A stretch of 23,382 bases of DNA from Physcocola sp002396385. GTDB taxonomy: Bacteria; Bacteroidota; Bacteroidia; Bacteroidales; Paludibacteraceae. Below, piece after piece: positions 16,236-22,751 of this stretch (positions are counted from its first letter, which is position 1; each line of letters opens with the position of its first letter). The notes below the pieces were generated by a model, which did no database searches, was not told the origin of the DNA, and worked only from the letters and a program-made list of their open reading frames with translations. Position numbers and translations under genes: made by a program. The DNA lies in NCBI GenBank assembly GCA_946535435.1, contig CAMNDM010000053.1, positions 1-23,382 on the forward strand, in the 5' to 3' direction.

Positions 16236-17537
16236 ATGAGTAAAATGGTTTTTTCTGTCCCCTTGTACAGGGCTGTCAAAAATACGGAGATCGTCAACGA
16301 TGGCATAACAGTGTTGGCGGGCATCAACGGTTCTGGAAAGAGTTCGCTTGCCCGTATGATTTATTATGCTGTTAATTTTATGGCTCAATTCCCCACGCTT
16401 GTCTTTAACAATAGAAAAAAGGAAGTCCTTGACGTGGTGCGAAGTTTAGTGATGGCTGTACATCAAATTAACCATGGAAGTGACTTCTTTGTCACTATGC
16501 ATGAACAAGAAGTAAAAATTTCCAATTCAAAAGATTTTACAGATATAGCAGCGAACTTTGATTCCTTGGCCCGGTATGTGGAGCCTTTCCTGACGGCGTT
16601 CTTCTCTAAGTCGGATAAAAATAAGGTAGATCGTATTTTGGGCTATTTGGAGGTTTCTAATGATGGAGATGCTTCAGAATTGGCCGCAAAATGTATCTCC
16701 TCTATCAAGGATAAGGTGAACTTGCTTCTTGAAGCAGGCAATAAAGATGTGGCCTCAAGGAAAAAAAAGCTCCTGTTAAATCTGATTAGAAGTCTTGGCG
16801 TGGATATGGGAGACTTTCCTGATGATTTTAATTTGACGGAGGATGGTGTTCCCTTGATTAAATCTTCAGGTTTTGTTAATCCGTTGTCGCTCAAACGTGC
16901 TATATATATAGACACTCCAATGGCGGTTAATGAAAATTTTAACTTGTCGGTAAATTATTGGAACAGACTGACTTCTCTTATGAATCAGGATGCTGTGGCA
17001 GAATATACGAAGCCGGAACGTGGTTTGTTGCTTAGAATCCGTCACATAATTCGTGGAGAAGTGGCCTATAATGAAGATCTGTTCGGCGAAAAGGCTCTGC
17101 ATTACAAACGTGAGGATGGGCTTGACATCAAACTGGTGAATGCGGCTACAGGTTTTAAGAGCTTTGCAATTCTTTACAAATTGCTGGCTAACGGACTTCT
17201 GAAGACGGATACAATGCTTTTGATTGATGAGCCGGAAGCCCACCTGCATCCGCAGTGGGTTGTCGAATATGCAAATATCTTGGTGAAATTGAATAAGGAA
17301 TTGGGTGTGAAAATTGTTGTTACAAGCCATAATCCTGATATGATTTCCGCTCTTTCTTCAATTGTAGCATCGGAAGGTCTTGAAGAGACTACTCATTTCT
17401 ATCTGGCTAAACCATGTGAAGGAGATTCATACCATTTCAAATTTGACGATTTGGGTGTGAATATCGGTCCTATCTTCGAATCGTTCAATATCGCTCTCTC
17501 AAGAATAGAACAATATGGGAAAGGTGGAAGGCTTTAG
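16236..17537 (+). CDS. AAA/ABC-type ATPase, OLD/RecF-like, function unknown
   Basis: The product is 433 residues. The Walker A motif is GINGSGKSS at 29-37, close to the N-terminus as in OLD- and SMC-like ATPases. The middle (about 60-270) is a helical or mixed insertion without recognised motifs. The Walker B motif is LLIDEPEAHLHP (D331, E332), and the switch histidine is in VVTSHNPD (H365). These are the marks of the AAA_15/AAA_21 'overcoming lysogenization defect' group. There is no C-terminal Toprim nuclease, and neither neighbour is a nuclease, so it is a stand-alone ATPase here. Homologues occur in phage defence and DNA repair systems as well as orphan genes. The gene is bracketed by identical 14-bp repeat triplets and carries its own -7 box. 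A role in polysaccharide production is unlikely. Confidence 0.85.
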   Translation: MSKMVFSVPLYRAVKNTEIVNDGITVLAGINGSGKSSLARMIYYAVNFMAQFPTLVFNNRKKEVLDVVRSLVMAVHQINHGSDFFVTMHEQEVKISNSKDFTDIAANFDSLARYVEPFLTAFFSKSDKNKVDRILGYLEVSNDGDASELAAKCISSIKDKVNLLLEAGNKDVASRKKKLLLNLIRSLGVDMGDFPDDFNLTEDGVPLIKSSGFVNPLSLKRAIYIDTPMAVNENFNLSVNYWNRLTSLMNQDAVAEYTKPERGLLLRIRHIIRGEVAYNEDLFGEKALHYKREDGLDIKLVNAATGFKSFAILYKLLANGLLKTDTMLLIDEPEAHLHPQWVVEYANILVKLNKELGVKIVVTSHNPDMISALSSIVASEGLEETTHFYLAKPCEGDSYHFKFDDLGVNIGPIFESFNIALSRIEQYGKGGRL

Positions 17538-17538
17538 G

Positions 17539-17580
17539 AGTGTTTAGTTAGGAGTGTTTAGTTAGGAGTGTTTAGTTGGA
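17539..17580 (+). repeat. Three tandem copies of the 14-bp repeat (second site)
   Basis: AGTGTTTAGTTAGG twice and AGTGTTTAGTTGGA once, head to tail and in the same orientation as the triplet at 16107-16148. It starts right after the ATPase stop and ends 4 bp before the ATG of the next gene. Confidence 0.93.
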
Positions 17581-17584
17581 AATT

Positions 17585-17944
17585 ATGGGAAAGAGTGTGA
17601 TTCTGGAGAAGAGTGAGGATTTTGCTCTTCGCATTGTCAAACTTTACCAGCACCTTGTCTCCAAAGAAGAAGGGCGGGAATTTGTCTTGTCGAAACAGCT
17701 TCTGCGAAGCGGTACCAGCATTGGTGCAAATGTGGCGGAGGCGCAATATGCGATCAGCCGCAGTGACTTCAATTCAAAAATGTATATCTCTTTGAAAGAG
17801 GCGAACGAAAGCCTTTACTGGCTGAGGCTGCTCTATAAAGCTGGCTATTTGTCTGAACCTGAATTCAACTCCTTATATAATGATTGCGAAGAACTCTTGA
17901 AAATACTGATCTCAATCACTAAAACTGTAAAAGAAAACAAATAA
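17585..17944 (+). CDS. Four-helix-bundle protein, S23/IVP family
   Basis: The product is 119 residues from the ATG at 17585; a TTG at 17576 would extend it into the 14-bp repeat and is rejected. The sequence matches the S23 ribosomal-protein/IVP family: SEDFALRIVKLYQHL, LSKQLLRSGTSIGANVAEAQ near residues 38-57, SRSDFNSKMYISLKEANES, then WLRLLYKAGYLSE. Members fold as a four-helix bundle and form pentamers. They were first found inside intervening sequences of 23S rRNA genes, but in Bacteroidota most are free-standing genes of unknown role, as here. No rRNA sequence is adjacent. It sits between two repeat tracts, the 14-bp triplet before it and a pyrimidine-rich tract after it. Confidence 0.93.
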   Translation: MGKSVILEKSEDFALRIVKLYQHLVSKEEGREFVLSKQLLRSGTSIGANVAEAQYAISRSDFNSKMYISLKEANESLYWLRLLYKAGYLSEPEFNSLYNDCEELLKILISITKTVKENK

Positions 17945-18062
17945 CTCCTCCCTCCTCACCCAAAACTACCCCCCTCCTCCCTCCTCACTAAAAACTTCTC
18001 CCTTCTCACTAAACCCTCCTCACTAAAAACTAACCCCTCCTCCCTCCTCACTAAAAACTAAG
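17945..18062 (+). repeat. Pyrimidine-rich imperfect tandem repeat tract
   Basis: The tract is made of CCTCCTCCCTCCTCACT followed by AAAAACTA, repeated about four times in full or shortened form. On the opposite strand it reads TAGTTTTTAGTGAGG, which resembles the 14-bp unit AGTGTTTAGTGAGA at 16135-16148. The two repeat groups may therefore be related and inverted relative to one another. It ends 4 bp before the cupin start. Confidence 0.8.
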
Positions 18063-18066
18063 TCCA

Positions 18067-18459
18067 ATGCAAATCAACGAAATAACAATTTCATCTCTAT
18101 TGGCTACGGCCAGCCAGACAGAACGCCTGCGGGCCAACCTCGATTTACGTACCAGTCCTGCCGACACTTCCCAGCGGATGTTGAACGCATTGCAGCCGGG
18201 AACGCAAGTGGCCATCCACCGGCACCCGCTGTCGACAGAAACCGTCTTCCTGTTGAAGGGACGGATGGATGAGGTGTTCTTCGACGAACAGGGAAAAGAG
18301 ACCGAACGCTACCATTTGTGCCCTGATGAAGGTGCCTACGGCTGTGTCGTACCTCAAGGGGTCTGGCATACGGTAGAGGTTTTTGAACCCTCGGTGATAT
18401 TCGAAGCCAAAGACGGAAAATATGGTGAAGATAAAAGCGAGCAGTTTATTGTTAAATAA
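18067..18459 (+). CDS. wbuC: WbuC-family cupin fold metalloprotein
   Basis: The product is 130 residues of the WbuC cupin type. It contains RANLDLRTSPADTSQRMLNA, then the metal-binding cupin motif 1, VAIHRHPLSTETVFLLKGRM (H, H and E ligands), and motif 2, VVPQGVWHTVEVFE. WbuC proteins are small single-domain cupins often encoded at the edges of O-antigen and capsule loci; their reaction has not been settled, and sugar binding or isomerisation has been proposed. Its position 2 kb from the WecA-type gene is in agreement. The repeat tract before it and the promoter of the ompA-like gene directly after its stop suggest it is not co-transcribed with the porin gene. Confidence 0.88.
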   Translation: MQINEITISSLLATASQTERLRANLDLRTSPADTSQRMLNALQPGTQVAIHRHPLSTETVFLLKGRMDEVFFDEQGKETERYHLCPDEGAYGCVVPQGVWHTVEVFEPSVIFEAKDGKYGEDKSEQFIVK

Positions 18460-18460
18460 A

Positions 18461-18491
18461 TTTGAAATCCAATTAAAAAACTTTAATTTTG
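18461..18491 (+). promoter_or_regulatory. Bacteroidota-type promoter of the ompA-like gene
   Basis: TTTG at 18461-18464 is followed after 19 bp by TAATTTTG at 18484-18491. This matches the TTTG / TAnnTTTG consensus in sequence and spacing. The A-rich leader to the ATG at 18529 is 37 bp and has no Shine-Dalgarno, typical of highly expressed Bacteroidota genes. It is the best promoter in the window. Confidence 0.85.
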
Positions 18492-18528
18492 TGTTGTTAA
18501 ACATACTGTAAACGATAATAAACAAAAT

Positions 18529-19869
18529 ATGAAAAAAGTCATTTCTGCCCTTGCGTTTGCTGTTGCGGTATTTACAACAGCTTTTGCACAAGAAGCAACT
18601 GTAGTTGAAAGCCGTGAGGTAAACGGCGGCTTGGACTTCCGTAACATTTACAACATGGGTGCCAAAACAACCTATAACCGTTTGTCGTTCCAAGTGCATG
18701 GCGGTATGAACTATCTGCCTTGTGTGAAAGAATATTTTGGGGATGGAGGTTATGAGTTTGGAAAAATGAACCCTACAGCCGGCCTCCAGTTCGAATATAC
18801 CTTTACCCAGTACTGGGGTGCGGGTGTTGATGTGACTTGGATTGGCAACAACCAATACAACTACGACAACAACATCTTTGGCTTCGGCATTTTCGGTTCG
18901 GCTAATATCGCCAACCTTTTGGCGCCTTACCGCCAATGGGAGAAGTTCGGTGCGTTTGCCAACTTTGGCATCACCTTCCCGCTCACTTCTTGGAGCGATG
19001 CCAGAACCTATGCGCCAGATGCGAAGGCAAAACCAATTGAAGACAATACCAAGTTCGCCCGTCCTTGCTTCAAGTTCGGACCGACTATTGAATACAACCT
19101 GAGTGAGGATTTTGCTGTAGGTGCTTATGTGGACGCTTTGTTCAGTCCATTCAGCACTGTGTCTCAAAGTGAGAAAACGAATGCCATACATCCTTCAAGG
19201 AATGGTGGTCGCCATATGTGGATGGGTGGTTTGACCGTTCGCTACAAGGTTAGTGGTCACCGCAACATCCGTAACTTCAACCCTCAGAAACAGACTGACT
19301 ACAGTCTTGACCTGAAGGAACAGTTGACGATGATTAACAAACAGAACCGCCGTATTGACAGCCTTTCTAAAGCTTTCGACAGCCAGATGTCTTCCCTCGA
19401 GGCGGACAATGCCGCTATGAAGAAACAGGTGAAGGAGCAGCAAGACAGCATCGAGAGCCTCCGCTCACGCAACGCTGCCCAGGCTAAGACTATCTACGAG
19501 ATGACCGAGGACGAAAGCAAGATGGTGAAGGCTTCGTTGGCTGACCTCCGCTTCGAAACAGGTAAGGCTATTATTAAGAAAGAATCTTATCCTGCTCTTG
19601 ACAATATCGTGAAGCTGATTCAGGAACGCCGCGAGTGGAACGTTATGTTGAGCGGTTATACCGACAACTCGGGTGACCCTGGTAAGAACCTCATGCTCAG
19701 CCGTGACCGTGCTGCCGCTGTGAAGGCTTACTTCGTCAACAAGGGTATTGAGGCTGGCCGTATCCAGAGTGCCGGTTATGGCGACAAGGACCCTATTGCC
19801 GACAACAACACTCCTACCGGTCGTGCGCGCAACCGCCGTGTTGAGTTGGAACTCTATCACAGAGAATGA
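18529..19869 (+). CDS. OmpA family outer membrane protein
   Basis: The product is 446 residues. A signal peptide, MKKVISALAFAVAVFTTAFA, ends with AFA before QEAT. Residues 21 to about 240 look like an outer membrane beta-barrel with aromatic-rich alternating strands (for example FQVHGGMNYLPCVKEYFG). Residues 259-325 form a coiled-coil or heptad-like linker (LKEQLTMINKQNRRIDSL, SSLEADNAAMKKQVKEQQ). Residues 340-446 are the OmpA C-terminal peptidoglycan-binding domain: NVMLSGYTDNSGDPGKNLML, SRDRAAAVKAYFVNKGI, GYGDKDPIADNNTPTGRARN. It would tie the outer membrane to the cell wall, as the major OmpA-like porins of Bacteroidota do. It has its own strong promoter and terminator, and so is a single-gene unit. 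The repeat array starts right after it. Confidence 0.95.
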   Translation: MKKVISALAFAVAVFTTAFAQEATVVESREVNGGLDFRNIYNMGAKTTYNRLSFQVHGGMNYLPCVKEYFGDGGYEFGKMNPTAGLQFEYTFTQYWGAGVDVTWIGNNQYNYDNNIFGFGIFGSANIANLLAPYRQWEKFGAFANFGITFPLTSWSDARTYAPDAKAKPIEDNTKFARPCFKFGPTIEYNLSEDFAVGAYVDALFSPFSTVSQSEKTNAIHPSRNGGRHMWMGGLTVRYKVSGHRNIRNFNPQKQTDYSLDLKEQLTMINKQNRRIDSLSKAFDSQMSSLEADNAAMKKQVKEQQDSIESLRSRNAAQAKTIYEMTEDESKMVKASLADLRFETGKAIIKKESYPALDNIVKLIQERREWNVMLSGYTDNSGDPGKNLMLSRDRAAAVKAYFVNKGIEAGRIQSAGYGDKDPIADNNTPTGRARNRRVELELYHRE

Positions 19870-19890
19870 TATCCATACAACATAAATAGA

Positions 19891-19923
19891 AAAACGGGAA
19901 TCCAAACTGGGTTCCCGTTTTTT
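19891..19923 (+). terminator. Rho-independent terminator of the ompA-like gene
   Basis: AAAACGGGAA (19891-19900) pairs with TTCCCGTTTT (19912-19921) across an 11-nt loop, and the 3' arm runs into six T residues (19918-19923). It lies 21 bp after the ompA stop and separates the gene from the repeat array. Confidence 0.92.
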
Positions 19924-19958
19924 GTTCTGGTAGGGTGTAAAAACAAAACTTCTGTGTA

Positions 19959-20057
19959 GCGTCTTCCAGACGCCCGAGTTGAGTTCGTGTATCCGGGGGC
20001 GCCTTCGTCTTCCAGACTTCGTCACCCCCGGTTATCAAGATACCGTCTTCCAGACGG
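19959..20057 (+). repeat. Repeat unit A1
   Basis: The unit is bounded by GCGTCTTCCAGACGC (19959-19973) and CCGTCTTCCAGACGG (20043-20057). Between them lies a central hairpin closed by CCGGGGG / CCCCCGG with a third GTCTTCCAGAC core in its loop, then the linker TTATCAAGATA. Confidence 0.93.
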
Positions 20058-20165
20058 GTTCTGCTGCGGGGCGGAGCGATGCTTTTACACTATGCGTTTG
20101 TTAGCCCTGTAGATAGCGTCCACCAGACTGGAATTCAGATGCGCTATGTTCACTTGTCGTCCGTG

Positions 20166-20267
20166 CCGTCTGGAAGACGGTATATCCGTAACCGGGTATG
20201 GTGAAAAGGCGCAGCCGTTTCGCCGAGCCCGGTGAGTCGCAGTAAAAAAAGAGCGTCTGGAAGACGC
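20166..20267 (-). repeat. Repeat unit B1 (inverted type)
   Basis: Opposite in orientation to the A units: CCGTCTGGAAGACGG (20166-20180) comes first and GCGTCTGGAAGACGC (20253-20267) last. The central hairpin (20192-20232) differs from that of type A: CCGGGTATGGTGAAAAGGC pairs with GCCGTTTCGCCGAGCCCGG around a GCA loop. Confidence 0.93.
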
Positions 20268-20408
20268 TACGAGCCAGCCGTGTGTCTGTCAAGTCGTGTA
20301 GTACAGACCTTCTTCTCGCATAGGTGCGTGTGTTATATAAAGATACTATCCTCCAGACTGGGTCCTGCAGTTTGCCTCAGAGTAGCGTTTATATCAGTCC
20401 AGTATGTA

Positions 20409-20506
20409 GCGTCTTCCAGACGCCCGAGTTGGTTTGTGTGTCCGGGGTCGCCTTCGTCTTCCAGACTTTGCCACCCCCGGTTATCAAGATACCGTCTTCC
20501 AGACGG
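20409..20506 (+). repeat. Repeat unit A2
   Basis: Bounded by GCGTCTTCCAGACGC (20409-20423) and CCGTCTTCCAGACGG (20492-20506), with the type A central hairpin. Confidence 0.93.
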
Positions 20507-20611
20507 GGTTCTGCAGTGTTCCTCAGAGTAGTGTGTTTCTGCTAGTCCTCCGTGTGGTGCCCTCTATGCTGTGTTCTTAGAGTCGTGCACTAAATTCGTT
20601 TGTCGTCCGTG

Positions 20612-20712
20612 CCGTCTGGAAGACGGTATATCCGTAACCGGGTATGGTGAAAAGGCGCAGCCGTTTCGCCGTGCCCGGTGAGTCGCAGCAAAGAAGAGCG
20701 TCTGGAAGACGC
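20612..20712 (-). repeat. Repeat unit B2 (inverted type)
   Basis: Bounded by CCGTCTGGAAGACGG (20612-20626) and GCGTCTGGAAGACGC (20698-20712), with the type B central hairpin. Its outer edge GAGCCAGCCGTGTGTCAG reaches the stop codon of the adjacent - strand gene. Confidence 0.93.
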
Positions 20713-20729
20713 TACGAGCCAGCCGTGTG

Positions 20730-20954
20730 TCAGGGCCTTTTAAAGTGATGTCTCTCAAGCCATAATTCTTCGGCAAGGTATTCATCGCTCATGCAGTGCA
20801 TGTCAGATATGCCCTGTCTCACTAGTTCGTATGTTATTGAATTGTACCAGTGCTGTAGGGCTTCCTCATAAGTGATGCCGGCACGTTTGGCATATAGGTC
20901 AACGATGCGACCGTATTTCATTCTCAATAGAGTGGGATTAGCTTCCATAATCAT
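20730..20954 (-). CDS. Small protein of the DUF3791/DUF3990 cassette (third gene)
   Basis: The product is 74 residues: MIMEANPTLLRMKYGRIVDL, then AKRAGITYEEALQHWYNSIT and GISDMHCMSDEYLAEELWLE. It is helical and acidic at the end, and resembles the short partner proteins commonly found beside DUF3990 genes. It may itself belong to the DUF3791 group, but I am not certain. The ATG overlaps the DUF3990 stop by 4 bp (ATGA); a second ATG two codons in is an alternative start. The TGA stop lies in the conserved outer edge of repeat B2, so the last codons abut the array. Role unknown; antitoxin or accessory partner is a guess from operon layout. Confidence 0.8.
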   Translation of the reverse strand: MIMEANPTLLRMKYGRIVDLYAKRAGITYEEALQHWYNSITYELVRQGISDMHCMSDEYLAEELWLERHHFKRP

Positions 20955-21433
20955 TCTTGGGTTAGTTGGATAGACTCAACAAAATGCAGATGCTTGTCAA
21001 TAAAGTCTTGTGAACAAAAGCAGATCTGCCAGTTTGGCTCCTTTTTCCTGAGCCTTCTTATCGCCTCTTCTTTTGCAATGAGACCTTGCATGTAGAGGTC
21101 CAGGGTGTTGAAAATGTCATCGTCTGCTATGCCTCCTTCTACGACGTCGAACGTCTGGTGAGGTTCGTCACGGCGGCATAGAACGACATAATCGAGCCAT
21201 TCGCTATCGTATGCGTTAAAGGTTTTCTTCTTGTAACAGTCATCAACGTCTTTGTCGTACTCGTACACGTTAAGAACGGCAGGTCGTCCTTCTCGCCAGA
21301 ATCGTTTTGCGTATTTAAGCGCTTGCGATCTGTTCGGGGTTGTATATAAGCCACGCCCGAAGTCAAGGTAATTACGAGATTTTGTAATGCTTGGCGCTGG
21401 TACTTCTCTGTCTGATGTGTGGTATAGTTTCAT
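20951..21433 (-). CDS. DUF3990 family protein, suspected ADP-ribosyltransferase-fold toxin
   Basis: The product is 160 residues. The opening KLYHTSDREVPAPSITKSRN and the following DFGRGLYTTPNRSQALKYAK match the DUF3990 family. The spacing of H5 (LYHTS) and Y30 (GRGLYTT) is like the first two motifs of H-Y-E type ADP-ribosyltransferases. AVLNVYEYDKD, WLDYVVLCRRDE and VVEGGIADDDIFNTLDLYMQ are also typical of the family. Its function is not established; the fold suggests NAD-dependent modification of a target. It lies between two very small genes with 4-bp overlaps at both ends, the layout of a toxin with small partner proteins. The family assignment is firm, the activity is inference. Confidence 0.88.
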   Translation of the reverse strand: MKLYHTSDREVPAPSITKSRNYLDFGRGLYTTPNRSQALKYAKRFWREGRPAVLNVYEYDKDVDDCYKKKTFNAYDSEWLDYVVLCRRDEPHQTFDVVEGGIADDDIFNTLDLYMQGLIAKEEAIRRLRKKEPNWQICFCSQDFIDKHLHFVESIQLTQE

Positions 21434-21648
21434 GCTGCCAAAAGTCCTTTCTCGCGCATAAGGGTTGTCAAGTCTTCAATAATGTAGTTCCGAGAAAAAG
21501 AGTGTAGTACGTCGAAACAAGGTACAATGTAACCCTCGATAATGCCACCTTTTTGCATAAGGTTGTATACCTCGCGCTCGTCTATACCAAGGCTTTCCGA
21601 CATGATGCCAATGCAGTATATAGTGAAGTCTAAACTTTCTTTATTCAT
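21430..21648 (-). CDS. DUF3791 family protein (first gene of the cassette)
   Basis: The product is 72 residues: MNKESLDFTIYCIGIMSESL, then IDEREVYNLMQKGGIIEGYI and VPCFDVLHSFSRNYIIEDLT. This matches the DUF3791 family, small helical proteins encoded next to DUF3990 genes. It is the first gene of the three, preceded by a TATCTTTG promoter box, and overlaps the DUF3990 start by 4 bp. A short protein made before a suspected toxin could act as its antitoxin or targeting partner; there is no direct evidence for this in the sequence. Confidence 0.88.
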   Translation of the reverse strand: MNKESLDFTIYCIGIMSESLGIDEREVYNLMQKGGIIEGYIVPCFDVLHSFSRNYIIEDLTTLMREKGLLAA

Positions 21649-21668
21649 ATTTATACTATTTGTTTAGA

Positions 21669-21676
21669 CAAAGATA
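21669..21676 (-). promoter_or_regulatory. Putative -7 box (TATCTTTG) of the DUF3791/DUF3990 operon
   Basis: On the - strand TATCTTTG matches TAnnTTTG and ends 20 bp before the ATG at 21648. No TTTG is seen at the -33 position, so this is a partial match. It lies between the gene and the degraded repeat, so the operon seems to bring its own promoter. Confidence 0.6.
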
Positions 21677-21715
21677 TGAAAAAAGATATAGGTTGATGCT
21701 GTTTCTATGGGATTT

Positions 21716-21749
21716 CTGGAATACGCTACGAACCAGTCGTGTGTCAGTC
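21716..21749 (-). repeat. Degraded outer edge of a type B repeat
   Basis: CTGGAATACGCTACGAACC followed by AGTCGTGTGTCAGTC matches the right edge of units B1-B3 (CTGGAAGACGCTACGAGCC, AGCCGTGTGTCAGTC) with few changes. The rest of the unit is missing. It separates the DUF3791/DUF3990 operon from the transposase gene and contains the stop codon of the latter. Confidence 0.85.
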
Positions 21750-22196
21750 TTTGAGAAATAGGTCGGTAGTAGGGTCGATGCCCCACTCAATCAGAAAATT
21801 CTTATATTCCTCTTGAAAGTTGATCTTCTTATGATGTTCTTTTTGATTCATAATGTATTGCCGTATGATCTCTTTATCTCTATCGCTGTAGCTGAATGCG
21901 GCATAGCCACTTCCCCAACCTTTAAAGAGTGGGTATTTTGATGGATATTCTTTCATCCAGTGACTTGTTTGTGATTTTAGGACCTGCATGAACTCGCTTA
22001 TGGAAATATCTGGGCGGATAGAAACCAACAGGTGTATGTGGTCTTCCATCCCGCCTATCCTGAAGAGTCTGCATTGTTTCTCTGTACAGAACCCATTAAT
22101 ATAAGCATATAGTTCGCGTTCAAAAATCGGATTAATTGTTTTTTCCGATTTTTTCGTCCTCCAGATAATATGGTAAAGTAAAACGACGTGTGCCAT
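21744..22196 (-). CDS. IS200/IS605-type HUH tyrosine transposase (RAYT-like)
   Basis: The product is 150 residues, the usual size of Y1 transposases. The start VVLLYHIIWRTKKSEKTI is typical. The HUH metal site is GGMEDHIHLLVSI (H53, H55), and the catalytic tyrosine is probably Y114 in IIRQYIMNQKEHHKK, where the conserved Q118 and HH follow. ISEFMQVLKSQTSHWMKE and WGSGYAAFSYSDRD are also family features. Such enzymes cut and rejoin single-stranded DNA at hairpins. No TnpB/IscB gene accompanies it. It sits inside an array of GTCTTCCAGAC hairpin repeats, and its TGA stop falls in a degraded repeat edge while its upstream end meets repeat A3, so a REP-associated (RAYT) role is likely. All key residues are present, so it may be active. 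Confidence 0.93.
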   Translation of the reverse strand: MAHVVLLYHIIWRTKKSEKTINPIFERELYAYINGFCTEKQCRLFRIGGMEDHIHLLVSIRPDISISEFMQVLKSQTSHWMKEYPSKYPLFKGWGSGYAAFSYSDRDKEIIRQYIMNQKEHHKKINFQEEYKNFLIEWGIDPTTDLFLKD

Positions 22197-22247
22197 AGGC
22201 TTGATTTTTCTTCTAATATACGAAAATTTTTGTTAGTCCAGTATGTA

Positions 22248-22345
22248 GCGTCTTCCAGACGCAGATATAGTGCTTGTGGTCCGGGGGCGCTTCCGTCTTC
22301 CAGACTTCATCACCCCCGGTTATCAAGATACCGTCTTCCAGACGG
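22248..22345 (+). repeat. Repeat unit A3
   Basis: Bounded by GCGTCTTCCAGACGC (22248-22262) and CCGTCTTCCAGACGG (22331-22345); first unit beyond the transposase gene. Confidence 0.93.
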
Positions 22346-22408
22346 GTTCTTCAGTGTGCCTCCTGAGTAGCGTATGTCTGCTGTATCCTTCAGCCAGTCC
22401 AGTATGTA

Positions 22409-22506
22409 GCGTCTTCCAGACGCAGGTATAGAGCTTGTGGTCCGGGGTCGCCTTCGTCTTCCAGCCTTCGGCACCCCCGGTTATCAAGATACCGTCTTCC
22501 AGACGG
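22409..22506 (+). repeat. Repeat unit A4
   Basis: Bounded by GCGTCTTCCAGACGC (22409-22423) and CCGTCTTCCAGACGG (22492-22506). The central core has drifted to GTCTTCCAGCC. Confidence 0.93.
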
Positions 22507-22552
22507 GTTCTGCAGTGCGGGTCAGAGTAGCGTTTAGCCAGTCCAGTATGTA

Positions 22553-22650
22553 GCGTCTTCCAGACGCAGGTATAGAGCTTGTGGTCCGGGGTCGCCTTCG
22601 TCTTCCAGACTCCAGCACCCCCGGTTATCAAGATACCGTCTTCCAGACGG
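22553..22650 (+). repeat. Repeat unit A5
   Basis: Bounded by GCGTCTTCCAGACGC (22553-22567) and CCGTCTTCCAGACGG (22636-22650). The linker that follows (22651-22751) closely resembles the one after A2. Confidence 0.93.
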
Positions 22651-22751
22651 GTTCTGCTGTGTGCCTCAGAGTCGCGTTTTGCCAGTCCTCCGTGTGGTGC
22701 CCTCTGTGCTGTGTCCTTAGAGCCGTGCACTAAATTCGCTTGCTGTCCGTG

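Larger units (their letters stand above)
19957..20729. repeat. Left part of the palindromic repeat array (A1-B1-degraded-A2-B2)
   Basis: This 770-bp stretch holds no credible gene; all open frames in it are repeat translations. It contains two type A units, two inverted type B units, and degraded copies at 20111-20135 (core TAGCGTCCACCAGACTGG) and 20339-20366 (core ACTATCCTCCAGACTGGG). All are built on the core GTCTTCCAGAC, which can fold into a small stem (GTCT/AGAC) with a TCC loop. The array resumes at 22236 after the two gene blocks. Confidence 0.92.

Noticed and set aside
17576..17584. TTG start for the S23 gene
   Set aside because: It would begin inside the 14-bp repeat; the ATG at 17585 gives the normal family N-terminus.
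17585..17944. 23S rRNA intervening sequence
   Set aside because: The S23-type protein can mark such insertions, but no rRNA sequence is present on either side.
18145..19191. 348-codon open frame on the - strand
   Set aside because: It lies opposite the cupin gene and the ompA-like gene, both with clear families, and is a shadow of GC-biased codons.
20232..20545. Open frames of 60-184 codons within the repeat array (both strands, also 22323-22877 and 23118-23360)
   Set aside because: They are translations of the repeats (recurrent SSRR, KTLRTGLAKR strings), lack promoters, and change frame between units.
21744..22196. Complete IS200/IS605 element with TnpB or omega RNA
   Set aside because: No tnpB/iscB gene is present on either strand; neighbours are DUF genes and palindromic repeats, so a RAYT-like solo transposase fits better.
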